A stretch of DNA of 64,000 bases from Amphiura filiformis (lineage: Eukaryota; Echinodermata; Ophiuroidea; Amphilepidida; Amphiuridae): the NCBI RefSeq assembly GCF_039555335.1, contig NC_092635.1, forward strand, positions 55,774,258 to 55,838,257. Reading direction: 5' to 3'. Below, piece by piece: positions 1-13,100 of the stretch. Position 1 is the first letter of the stretch. Each line of letters begins with the position of its first letter. The notes under the pieces are model-generated. The model had not been told where the DNA came from. It searched no databases and saw nothing but the letters and a program-made list of their open reading frames with translations. Made by a program: the position numbers and the translations under genes.

Positions 1-934
1 ATATTATTATGTAAATTAGGCATGAGTAATTTTTTTTCCAATATTTAATGAAAGTCTTTTCATTCATCATGAATTTGTCAAGTATGAACCTGTTATGATG
101 TTGAGTAAAGAATCTGTAGTTAATTACTTTAATATAATACAAAAAATACAAACTTTGACATTTTGACGGTGTCTGGAATAGAATTTTCATTTTTCTGTAA
201 ATATGGTATGTGTCACCATTGCTCAAAGCCAAATCCGAAAAGTAAAATAAAAATTCATTTGCAATGAGACTTTAAATAAACATTTTGTTATCTGGATTAA
301 CATGGGAAGAGAAACGGTAAAAGGAAAAGCCCTCTATTATACCGCGTATACAAAAATGGTGTGGTTTGGACACACACAATGGCTTAGAGCTATTGTGGTT
401 TGGAATATTACTCCCTTTAAACTCACTTAAAAATGTTTTGTTTCAAATCGTTTTCCTCAAGTGTGCCATTCGTTGTCGACGGAAATAATTTACATGCTTA
501 GAAAGATTAGTATTTCAGCTAAATGGTGGTAGATCTTGATTTTTCAAAAGGCCTATGTTTATTGATTTATGAGGGATCTTCAACAATCCATAAAAACATG
601 TAGTAGCTCTTAAACGAAGCAATATTTATTTTTAAAAACCCGATGGTAGTCACAGAAAGGTTTCACACACCATATATCAAAAATTCAAACAATTGTGATA
701 AATAGCACATATGAGGAAATTAATTTTTCGGCATGGATGTTTGCCAAAATTGAACAACTTTCATGCGCGCGCTTTTCAATTTACTGTTATGCTTGCATGC
801 ACAGTGTGGCAGAAGTATTGTGCAGCCACTGTGACATGCCTATTATGAACTCGAATAACGTATTTTGTGTATTTAAATTTATAAGCAAAGACTTAATTAT
901 TAAGTATTAAATGTACCTGTTCTCATATCATCAG
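1..934. other. No gene recognised; presumed intron of the ankyrin gene
   Basis: AT-rich sequence without a recognisable coding exon, ending in the acceptor (CATATCATCAG) of the first visible ankyrin exon. The reading frame open at 911-934 probably runs into the exon by chance. Most likely this is intron, with further exons to the left. Confidence 0.5.
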
Positions 935-3900
935 GATGGGTTGACGGCTCTCCTTGCAGCAGCTGTCAATGATCACACTGGCACATGTGAGATTCTATTG
1001 AAATACAATGCCAATGTAAATGCAGTAACAATAAAGGTTAGTTTTATAAATAGATATAAATGTTTCTTTATAGATAACCTTTTTGGTTGTGTGTACTTTT
1101 ATAAGTAGAAATAATATCAATTATCTTTTCACCCTACAATGAAAATTTTAATTACTAAATATAACGGTTCTCATCTCTTATCACAGGGTGGGTTAACTGC
1201 TCTTCATTCGGCAGCTTGCAATGGTCGAACTGGTACATGTGAAATTTTATTGAAGTACAATGCCGATGTAAATGCATTATCAACAATGGTAAGTTTTATC
1301 AGGAAAATTGAGAAATCAACTATCCTGGTTTTATACATGAATCTTGCTGTAGTGGTGCCAGAGGGTATAGTGTGTCGGTACTATACATCACAGTTGGTCG
1401 GTACCGACGGAAATTGGACTGTCTGTAACGACACTCCATAATAAAGTTTATTGCGCATTTGTCCCAATAAGCGCAGTGGAATTTGAACCGTTACGCCACT
1501 GAAAGCTATAAATCATGGGGGTGTCACTTATGTGACATACTGGACAAGAACATTGTCGGTGAAATCATAGGGTTTTTTGAGTCGGCACATTCACTCTCAT
1601 ATTTTCCGAAAACCTGGTTAAGCCACTGTCAGTTTTACTGTTTCAAAGTTGCATCGATAACATTTCATGTTGTTTGTGTGTACTATAGCTTACTATAATT
1701 TATAAGCAATAATATAAATCGTCTTTTCAACCAGCAATGACTAAATATAATGGGTTTGATCTCCTATCATCAGGATGGATGGACTGCTCTCCATTTGGCA
1801 GCTGGCAATGGTCACACTGGTACATGTGAGAATCTATTGAAGTACAATGCCAATGTGAATGCAGTCTCAACAAAGGTTAGTTTTATTAATCTTATCATAC
1901 AAACTAGCAAATATAACCTAACTTTGTTCTAGTGTATTACCATTGGAAGTGATAAGCAAGATTAGGAACCCAGCAAACACAAAAACGTTTTAAAAACGTT
2001 TTAAATAAGTTATATTTTGGCTTTTGGTTTAGGTAAAAACGTTTTAATAACATTAAAATGTCGGGTTATATAAAGGTAATGATAACGTTTTAAAACGTTT
2101 TGTATGAAAACACACTACAACAATATTTTTAAATGTTTTACAAAATGTTATTGTAAACTATTTTTACAAACATTTTTGCCAAATATTGTGTCAATACTTA
2201 AATAACATTATGTTAAAATGTTTGAACCCAGCAAACACAAAAATGTTCTTAAAATGTTTTTTTAAAAACCTTTTAATAACATTTAAATGTCGGGTTATAC
2301 AAAGGTCATGAAAACGTTTTTAAAACGTTATTGAAAATATTTTGGGCAAACATTTTTCGCAAAATATTTTTTCAACCCCAAAATAACATTCTGTTTAGAA
2401 TGTTTTGTATCAAGTTTTCAAGAATGTTTTTGGAATGTTATTAAAACATTTTTATACCCTTTATATAACCCGACATTTAAACGTTTTCTGTAAAACATTT
2501 TTGTTTGCTGAGCAGTAGATTATCAAAAAACGTTTTTTAAGGTTATAAAAACGTTTTATACTCTTTATACCCTTTATATAACCCGACATTTAAACGTTTT
2601 CTGACAACCTTTATAACCTTTTGCGAATGATGTCGAAAACGTTTTGTGTTTGCTGGGAATTGTCTTTTCAACCGGAAATGACTATTTAATTACTAAATGT
2701 AACGGTTCTCTTCTCTTGTCGTCAGGATGGGCGGACTGCTCTCCATATGGCAGCTGGCGATGGTAAAACTGATACATGCGAGATTCTATTGAAGCACAAT
2801 GCCAATGTGAAAGCACTTGACCAGGTTAGTTTTATTGATCTTATTGTTATAGACCAGCAAAGAAAACGTTTGTTCTTGTGTATTACCATTGGAAGCGGTA
2901 AGCGAGATTATGAAGTACTAGATGTAACGGTTAGTTTTATTCACGAATCAACAAAACTAGCATAGCTTCTTGGATGAGAAGATGATAGAGGAGAGTTTTG
3001 AACTGAAGGCCTGCAGATAATGGCATCACTGCTTTTCCCCGTCTGACTCATTAGCTCAGTTGGTAGAGTATCGGGTCAGTGATCCGAAGGTCCCAGGTTC
3101 AAATCCTGGATGGTCAGTGAATTTTGTAAGTGGAGATTTGGGTTAAACCCCAATTTCATAGCGTGATAACCTTGCTTTGTTTTTGTCTATTACTAATAGA
3201 ATTGATAAGTAGGATTATCAATTGTCTTTTTAATCAGCAGTGACTAATGAGCTAAGCATCAACGGTTCTCATATCTATAATCATTAGGATGGGGGGACTG
3301 CTTTTGAAATGGCGTAGCGTCTTAGGGGTAAGGGGTGGGGGAGTTTGGTCGGTAGGTGCTCCCCAATCGATTTGAAAATTTAGAAAATCCCATAGGAAAA
3401 TATTACTTCAGACTAAGATGGTTAAATAATAAGATGATCACAGATTAGCATAGATAACGTTGTTATAGTAAATTACTATTAGAATTGATAAGCAAAATAA
3501 TGAATCATCTTTTCAATCAGCAATGACTATATAAATACATGTACTTAAAGTAATGGTCCTCATCTCCTGTCATCAGGATGAACTGACTGCTCTCCATTTG
3601 GCAGCTGGTAATGGACACACTGTTTCATGTGAGATTCTATTGCAGTACAATGCCGATGTGAATGCCGTTGAAGAGGTTAGTTTTATTCATGAATTATTAT
3701 ATGCATAGATAAACTTTGTTTTTATGTAATATGAATTACGAGCTTATAAGAACAATTATGAATCCTCTTTTCAATCAGCAACTTTAATTGTAACTAAATG
3801 TAACGGTTCTCATCTCTCATCATCAGCATGGGTTGACTGCTCTCCATTTGGCAGCTCACAATGGACACACTGGTGCATGTGATATTCTATTGAAGTACAA

Positions 3901-4163
3901 TGCCGATGTAAATGCAGTTGGAGAGGTTAGAATGATTATATTACAACGATATATAGATAATCTTTGTTTTTGTGTGATAACCTATAATTTATATGATAAA
4001 CTACGAATACTCTTTTCAATTTTAGTTGTAACTAAATGTAACGATTCTCATCTCCTTTCACCAGGATGGATGGACTGCTCTCCATAGGGCAGCTGGCAAT
4101 GGTCACATTGGTGCATGCGAGGTTCTATTGAAGTACAATGCCAATGTAAATGCAGTTGAAGAG
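935..4163 (+). CDS. Seven ankyrin-repeat exons, one repeat per exon
   Basis: Seven exons of 99 or 102 nt, each in phase 0 at both ends and each coding one ankyrin repeat of 33-34 residues. They share the pattern G-x-TALHLAA-x-NGHTG-x-CEILLKYNA-x-VNAV. Each is preceded by a similar intron segment (GTAACGGTTCTCATCTC...CATCAG) and followed by GTTAGTTTTATT, so the unit that multiplied is exon plus flanking intron, not exon alone. Phase-symmetric exons allow gain or loss of repeats without disturbing the frame. The block probably continues to the left of the window. Ankyrin repeats act as protein-binding solenoids; the partner is unknown. One unit has a transposable element (1969-2657) in its intron. 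Confidence 0.88.
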
Positions 4164-7100
4164 GTTAGTTGTATTCATACGAGGGGCAGTCAGTATGTTT
4201 TAAGAGTTGACTCGTGACGTCATATGTGGATTGTTTTCATGGCATTTCTCAATGATTACATAAACAGTGAACCTTTGTTTTTCAAACAACACATGTAAAA
4301 ATTATATCATACACATGATTACGTAACAGCATTAGCATAAATCAATAGACTAGGGACACTGCCAAATCACCCAAAAAGGCGGGCCTTTTAAATTACAGCA
4401 AAGACACGTGTTTAAAATGTCAGAGAACAGCAAAAGTACAAGATGCATATGGCTAGTTTTGGGCAGGAATAAAGACTATGTCCTCAGGTTGCATTTGGTC
4501 AAATATGAGATTTGCCATTAAACTTTGGCGGAAATGGGACGTCTGGAAACTTCAACAACTTTAGGGCTTGAATGGAAGCAAAATTATTCTGCAAAATGGC
4601 GAAAATGAAAAGCAGTTATTACAAATGACATTAATTATCTCCAAAATGAAACAGACTAAAATACAATGAATGGTCACGTGTGAGAGCTGGTACTCAGTGC
4701 GATGATAACTGGTGCAAATCAAACAACAATCTGCGCATGCGTAGGTAGGATGACCGATACAACATGGTGGAAATGCACGAAAATTGCCAAATTCCATGTA
4801 AATAGGGCCTAAAATATTACAAAATGCTATGAAAATTTTGATTTAAATATTCATATGAATTTTTATGGATGATCTCAACCTGAAATGAACAGAAAAGTTT
4901 TAAAAATAAATTTCTCATTCAAACGATGGCCTCTCTCTATGTACCACTACTTTTTGTATAAATGTAACAATGGTAGAATAACAGTTATATTTTAATCACG
5001 GATTCAAATATTTTCTAGGGAGACTCCCGTTTTAATGTTTGGAGATTAGTCAACAGAACTGGAAAAAACACTTAAATTTCCACGTTTGCTATTTTTGGCA
5101 ATATCACGATTTTTATAGAAAGAAAAGTCTTGTTTTTGTCAAAAATAAGACATATTTGACCACGCATTTTAAATAAACTAAAACCTTTACAGCCCAACAA
5201 ACATAGCTTAATGAACTGGTACTTTATGTTCTATTACGGTTCCAAAGGGCAGCATTCTCCATTCTTTAATTCCCGAGAAAATATAGAAAATACAACAATA
5301 CCTCATTTCAGCCTCTTATTTCCCTTAACAAAAACGACTCAATTCCACCAGGTGACTCTAGACCATTGATTGTATGCTAATTCTGTTACGTAATTATGTG
5401 TGTGATATAATTTTTACATGTGTTGTTTGAAAGACAAAGGTACAGTGTTAATGTAATCATTGAGAAATGCCATGAAAACAATCCACATATGACGTCACGA
5501 GTCAACTCTTAATACATACTGACTGCCCCGCGTATGTCTCTTTATTACAACATTACATAGATAACCTAACTTTGTTTTTGTGTAATAGTTTCGTGGGCAG
5601 AGTGTAAGACCGTCGTAAGTGCATAATACTTTTTTTATAGATTTTGTAGCATTTTTCTGTTTTCCCGAAGTTGTTCATTAACCGACGATTGTGTGGTGTT
5701 ACTAGAATATTCAGGAAAATTATTTATATTGTTGAAAATATAAAAAGTTGCTGATAATAAATAAAACAGTTAATATTAAATTTAGATGTCGTAAGTGCAT
5801 ATCCGTATTTTGCTGTTAGCAAGACCTCGTTGATCTCGTAGAGCTATACTTACGATGATCTTGCACTGAACACTGATTTTGTTGTTGATTGAAAGCAGTG
5901 GCGTAACCAGACCTGACCTTCGGGGGGGGGGGGATTTAAAAATTTCCCAATTTCTGATCAAAAGTTGTAGGATTTTTGTGGGAGCGATAGCTTGCACCGC
6001 GAGTGGCTTGCTGCGAAGCGTTAAACGTGGGGTCTTCTTCCCTCTTTTCCTCTGTGTGGAATGCAACAGCATACACAAAATGCACTTAAGATATCTTATT
6101 TTTATTAAGTTAAAATTAATTGTATTATTAATTATATGAAAATGTTCTTAAACAGATCCAAATAAAGGTGATGTTGACATACTTCAATGACGTTCCGTGC
6201 TGTAACACAGCACCTTCCCTAATTGAATGACCAGCTTTGACCTTTGTCGTTGGCTGCTTCCTATTGGTAGCTGACGTAGATGGCGCTGTCAATAACTGAT
6301 CATAGATATGTGGAAGGAGTTACCACAATCCCTCTTGAGTGTATTAGCCTGCCCCCTTTTCTTATCCATATTGATTCTTTTATGTGTCTCCTTTTTCAGT
6401 TGGTTTCAATGTCTCTTATTTTGGCTTCGTCCCAGCCTATCACGAGATTGGCCTCAGCGACATGGTCTGTGAGAGGGGATTACTTTGGGGCCCTCGTATA
6501 TGTTTTTGCAATACCAAATCAGATTCAGTTTATATTCTTTCATTCTTGTACCGAAAAGTCTGGAAGTCTCGCCGATATAGGATTTTGGACCTGAGACGAA
6601 TACCGTATGTATAATTCGTCTCAGTTTTGGACAACCTAAACAGGGAATATCATACACGCAATCTGCTGTTGTTTTGGGATGAACCAGGGGATTTCTAAGC
6701 GTGTTGTGTGGTTTGAAGTTCGCTTGATAACCGTGTTTCTTGACAATTCTTCTGGCGTTTTCCGACAAGCCCTGCTTATAAGGGAGGCACACAAAACCCG
6801 GCTTGTTGGTTTGATTGGTCATTTACTTTTGGCTTACTAGGATTTTGAATCGTTTTGGGGGCCCACTCCGGGTAGCCACAACGCAAAAGAGCTTCCTTTA
6901 TTAATTCCTCCAGCTCTCTGTCTTTCTCCTCGGTGACTACTAGTCTTTATAATTTCTGTCCATGATAGTCCGGATAACACAAAGCTGGTGTTGTAAGGGA
7001 TGGTGAGATTGGAAGTGCAGATACTGATCTGTGTATGTGCTTTCTTTCTATAAACTTACAATTTAATTGTCCCGTCTGTTTCTTGACAATTAGCGTGAGG

Positions 7101-10100
7101 GGCTCTGCGGATCTGTTATTAACAATTTCCAACACATCGTCCACATAGCGTTTCCATAGTCTCGGTTTTATGTCAAGGGCAGGGATGCAAATTGTGCGGG
7201 AGCGGGGAGCACCGCTCCTAGGAAATGACAGTCAAAATTGAGGAAATAATGCCTTGAGAAGAAAAAAAAGAAAGAAAGTGAGGAAAAAGAGGAAAGGAGA
7301 AGAAAAAGAAAAGAGGAGAGGAAGAGGGAAAGAGGAAAGAAGAAAGAAGAAGAGGAAGAGGAGGAGCTAGAAGAGGGATACAGATCTCTGCAAAAGATAT
7401 TAAGTTAATAGGTGAAGCAGTGAAGCTACTGAATGGAAAAGAGGAAGACACCTGTGCGAAATATTGAGGAATTCACATGATTAAGAAATGAGAGGAAGGT
7501 GTTGGTGTTAGAGTATGGATGTGGGTAACAATGCATATATGAGGAAAGTTACAATTTACATGATTTAGGGCACATGTCTGAGGAAATTTATAAAGTGAAG
7601 GCAATGAGGATTGTATGAAAAAAAGAAGTCATAAAGGAATTCAGTGTATCAATACTAACAAATCATAAGTGCTAGTGAGGAGATGATGACCTGGAAAATT
7701 GTGGGGGAATATACAAATAGAACATAAAGCACTGAACAAGTTCTAAAGGATAGTGAAATGGACCCATCAACATTAAGAGGTAAACATAAAAAAGGCCGTA
7801 ACCAGCCATGGTAACAGAAATGGAGATACAACGGTCAGCAAGTGGCTCCTACTGACCAGCACGATTTGAGGAAATTAAAGGGAAACAAATAGAGAAGGCC
7901 AAATCAAACTACTTGAACATGATATGCAAATTTGATTCCCTATATTGATGCAAAAATTGAGGAAGTTAAAACTAAGGGCATGCTGCAAACAGATGCTAGT
8001 CTCATATAATTCAATCTTTGTACCTTTCAAATGATATTGTTAAAGAACACTCAAAACAAGAAAGACCAAACGCAAAAAGAGAGGTAGGAATTTATTGATA
8101 AGGAAAAGCTATCAGAAGGGAGGGCAGAGTGACAAAAAAATGAAAGAGAAAAGTGCTCCCTCTGACAAAAAATTAAAGAGAAAGTCGGGGGGGGGAAAGG
8201 AAAAAAAAAGGAAAGAAGCCCGTGTCCCAGCCAAATTCACACCAATCATGGGCCAAAATAGTACAAAATACCAAATTGTTGCGCGCTATGCGCGCACACT
8301 TTCCCAAATAAAGCCCCCTTTGAAAGCTCGAAGCCTTACATGCATGTAGGCCTATAGAGTCTCTTTAAAAAAACATCATATATTACCATTCTCATCTTTC
8401 GAAGTGACGAACAAACCTGTTTTATGTCTGATATGATTGAGGAAATCTTGAGCCTAAAAACCTTGCTCCTGAGGAAGAAATCACAATTTGCACCCCTGGT
8501 CAAGGGGGACAGTGACGAGCGCGTCTTGTTCGAGCCACTCCACATATAAATTCGCTACTATTGGGCTGACCGGGGGACACATCGCTGTGCCAAACCGGTA
8601 GGAGCGAAGTACTTCCATGATGTTGTCTATGATTAGCTTAGTCCGTTCTTTCAAGGTGTTGTCATCCTCCAGGCGCTTCCTAATCATCTTCAGGGATTAG
8701 CTGACTGGGGTGTTGGTGAATAGAGATACCACGTCGTGAGACATGAACTCTTCTCCTTCGTCAATTAAAATCTCCGCTAGACCCTCCGAAAGGTCTTTAG
8801 AATTAACCACGTAGTGTTGGGTCTCGCCTACCAAAGGACCTAAAATACGGGCAAGTTCTTTTGAGGTCTCGTACATGATTGAGCCACATGAATCAACAAT
8901 GGGTCTCAATGCTATTGACAGCGCCATCTCCGTTAGCTACCAATAGGAAGCAGCCGACGACAAAGGTCAAAGCTTGTCATTCAATTTGAGAAAGTACTGT
9001 GTTACAGCACGAAATGTCATTGAGGTATGTCAACATCACCTTTATTTGGATTTGTGTAAGAACATTTTCATATAATTTTGATGGACAATCCTAATTAATC
9101 TATTTGCGGATTTGAGACATAATTATTATTAAGTTTTAATACTCACAAGTAATTTGTCAAATGTGAGTTTTCAAATGTATTTTCAAAACTCATCAACTTC
9201 TCAAATTCACTAAAATGTCACTTACGATGGTCTTGCACTCTGCCCGCGATTTATAAGCAAAATGAATCGTCTTTTCAACCAGCAACGACTAATTAAATAC
9301 TGTAACCATTGGTAACAGAGATTGGTTCTATTCGAGTCATGGATTTGTGTATTGTAATTCAGAATAATGGATATCAAAAAAGTAAAAATTGGGGTTCTAC
9401 TTTCAAAAGACGTTTTGAACTACTTGTTGAAAAGTAATGGCTTCGGACCAAAAATTCATTGCACTTCCTTGCTGTTCGCAAAATTGACAACAATATAATG
9501 GTTTATATCATGACTTTAGCCGTGCAGTGTGATAGTTTTTGATATCACATGGCATGAAAAGAAAGCATGTGATATCATGATATAAAACAAATATTACATG
9601 CCAATATTTGTGTAATAGTAAAAATATATCATTTGGTCAAATTTTGACTGATCTATTTTCACTCGGCTACGCCTCGTGAAATAGAAAAGTAAAAATTTGA
9701 CCTCATGATATTTGTATACTATCACACTCATAGGCATGTAATATTTGTATAATATTGGTATTTGTATAACAACCAAAACAAACCTATGACAAACCGGAAA
9801 TGAAAAATCATAATTATACATTTGAATTTTACTTACATGATGCATCAGTTAGTAAAACATTGTTATTAAACATTGTTATTAACATGTATTTTAAAGATAG
9901 GAGACGTTTATACAAATGAAATACCTGTATAATTTGTAACTTATGTACCTCCCCTGAACAAATGTCTTAAGGAGCTGTGCAATAATTATGAGCCCCCCCC
10001 CGGGTAAAATTTTCAAACGGACTGCCAAAATCGCCCGCCCTCGGCCCGCCAAATATCACATGCCCCCCCCCCCCTCCGACCTGCCAAAAAATCTTGGCCC

Positions 10101-13100
10101 CCTCCTATCTGTTCATGTTTTTGTGCTAGTGTTGTTACGAGTCGTACTTGACTCAAGGCCAAAATCACCTTTTACCCGAACTCACACGAATGCACAACAC
10201 AAATACACTGTTGGATTAAGCTAATAAAATCTAAGTCTTTAATTGAAAGCACCTTATTATTGGTACAATAAACAAATGCACATACACAATAATCAAATAT
10301 AATCACTCTTTAACTATTTAGTACTTAGCCAGCATTCTTCTTCTAGGTGATCATAAAGTTCTTGCAATGTTCTGGACGGCTGATGTATATATCCTTATTC
10401 ACTTGTCCTGCAAAAATCAGCGAAGTCCTTTGTACACTTGCGTTTATAAATCCTTGCGTATAAAATCCTTATACGAAAATGGTGTTCTCCAAACACGTTT
10501 AAAACTCCTTGCGCAGTTCTCCTATACTAAACTCCTTGCGCCGTTCTCCTATGCTAAACTCCTTGCGCAGTTCTCCAAATTTAACTCCTTGCGCTGCTTT
10601 CTCCAAACTTGGTGCTATTTCCACCTTTCACACAATATCTTCAGGAAGCAGGACTGCGATGCAGTTGTCCCCACTTATTTTGACAGTTGCGTTGAATCAA
10701 AATACCAGACTTCAGCAAGTCGACAGAAGAATATATTTCCTTTCTTGGAAGAAGTACGTTCTTTGACGTATTCTAGATCTTCTCCGACAACACTGGCAAA
10801 TAGTAGTACTTTGACTACATAAAATATTTCTGGTTTGCAATTTCCTTTCTTTGAAGGAATTGAACTGTAAGCATATTAGCTAGCTAGCCCAGATCAACAC
10901 TATCAACTGTGAATCATTGTTTACCTTTTCTTATTATATACCAAGCCTGGGAAAAAACCCATTCTATTCTGGGCCATTTACTGCCTTCACACTATGCTCA
11001 ATCTGGGAAATTCCCAAGTCTTACTTATAACATTAACCTTTCTCATTACATCACTTCCTTAGGGGAAATCCCATTACATCATTTTCAGGGGGTTTCCAAA
11101 TATTCCAAATTAGATATGATTCAACTTGTTTTGCTCAATTTGAGAGGGAAATTCCCCAAAATGTCATCACTCATGTAACTTTGTAAACAAAGATAAATCA
11201 TCAAATGAAATTACTCAGGGCACATCACAGTGTCATTAAACTTAGTATCATTAAACTTAATGTTTGCTTGAAGAGGGAGCTCCGCCAGAGCAGTTCTTCT
11301 GGGGTGAACCAAATCTGTCTGGTTATCAAATTAATCAGTGACAATATTATTTCTGAATTGGACAAGTGCTAATTAAAGCCATATTATAACATTTGCTGAG
11401 GAAGACGCCCTCACTGAATTTTTAAAATTCCATTTTTACACGATTAAATTGTACTTTATTAAACCAATATACCCTGCAAAAATCAAGACTCTAGGTGCTG
11501 TAGTTTTGTCAAAATCCGAGATTTTGAATAAAACGCCGGATTCGGCGCTTTATTATTACGATGGAATTATTAGTCGAACGCATACACGATGTTCATAACA
11601 CACAGTACGTACACGGCGTGAGGGACGGTGATATACACAACAAAGGGTCGTACCACAACATGAGCGAAGGAGTGGTACGTATTGGCGATATGTGCGCTGG
11701 TAGTAAATTCCAATTTTCTTTGCTTTGCCGTAGTTGTTCGGCTCAAAAATAAAAGGGGATATATCTGACTGTAAAAGCTAACATTTTATGGCAAAGAAAT
11801 GCTAATCTATTTTATTTGAAAATGTTATAATATGGCTTTAATGTAATAACATTATAACATCAATTAGCACCTGTCTAATTCAGAGATAACCTTGTCACTG
11901 ATGAATTTGATAACCAGGCAGGTTTGGTTCACCCCAGAAGGAACTGCTCTGATGGGCATTCCTCTTTAAATGACAAATACAAGTAAGATCAACAATAATG
12001 GTGGATTGTGAAGAGCATTAAATTCATCATTTTCAACCTTCATATCTTTTTAAAATATTTATTATACCCAGCAAACACAAATACGTTTTAAAAACGTTAT
12101 AAATAAGTTATATTTTGGCTTTTGGTTTAGGTAAAAACATTTTAATAACATTAAAATGTCGGGTTATATAAAGGTCATGAAAACGTTTTAAAACGTTTTA
12201 TATGAAAACACACTACAACACTATTTTTTAAATGTTTTTAAAAATGTTATTGTAAACTATTTTCGCAAACGTTTTTTGCCAAATATTTTGTCAACACTTA
12301 AATAACATTATGTTAAAATATTTGCACTCAGCAAACACAGAAATATTCTTAAAATGTTTTATTCAAAACGTTTTAATAACATTTAAATGTCGGGTTATAT
12401 AAAGGTCATGAAAACGTTTTTAAAACGTTATTGTAAATATTTTGGGCAAACGTTTTTCGCAAAATATTTTTTCAACCCCAAAATAACATTCTGTTTAGAA
12501 TGTTTTGTATCAAGTTTTCAAAATGTTTTTGGAATGTTATTAAAACGTTTTTATACCCTTTATATAACCCGACATTTAAACGTTTTCTGCAAAACATTTT
12601 GTGTTTGTTGGGAAGTAGATTATCAAAAAATGTTTTTAAATATTATGAAAACGTTTTATACCCTTAATATACCTTTTATATAACCCGACATTTAAACATT
12701 TTCTGACAACCTTTTATAACCTTTTGCGAATGATGTCGAAAACGTTTTGTGTTTGCTGGGTAAGGAAATGAAAGTGAATACTTCATTCTAAAGTATTTTA
12801 TCATTACTCTGCTATTATATCAGCATGGGAATACGGCACTTCACTTTGCAGCAAGACGTAGAGGGGCTTTTGCCCTATGCATCTGCTTGATTGAAAATGG
12901 CGCCAATGCATCAGCACAGAATCTGGTATGTGTAAGCAATTAAGAGATAATAGCTAAGATAATAGTTAAGAGTTAAGAGTATGTCATTACGGTCTATAAA
13001 GAGTGGCACATATTTTGATAAGCATTATGATTTTCTGCCCATTAAAGGACATTGTGATGAGGTCGTTGGTACGTTGGTACCTAATTTGTTGCGTTCCCAC

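Larger units (their letters stand above)
5592..9247. mobile_element. TIR DNA element, outer shell of a three-level nest
   Basis: Left end CGTGGGCAGAGTGTAAGACC continuing GTCGTAAGTGCAT; the right end is the inverted CGCGGGCAGAGTGCAAGACC continuing ATCGTAAGTG. About 30 bp of terminal inverted repeat with few mismatches. It splits a recognisable ankyrin intron unit (left half ending GTGTAATAG, right half starting TTTATAAGC). Most of its present length is a Penelope-like element inserted inside. A further inverted copy of the GTCGTAAGTGCATA motif occurs at about 5787 and 5850. No transposase seen. Confidence 0.65.

Noticed and set aside
911-934. Start codon of the ankyrin gene at 911
   Set aside because: The frame from the ATG runs through a clear splice acceptor (CATATCATCAG) that is shared with the other ankyrin exons, so it is intron.
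3044-3117. Functional tRNA-Thr gene
   Set aside because: The loop lacks the invariant T before the anticodon and the acceptor stem does not pair fully; it is better seen as a tRNA-derived repeat.
7218-7451. Ser/Phe-rich minus-strand protein
   Set aside because: It is the complement of a purine-rich tract inside the hAT-like element; no family resemblance.
10504-10610. CRISPR-like array
   Set aside because: Units are contiguous 27-bp tandem repeats without unique spacers, in animal intron DNA.
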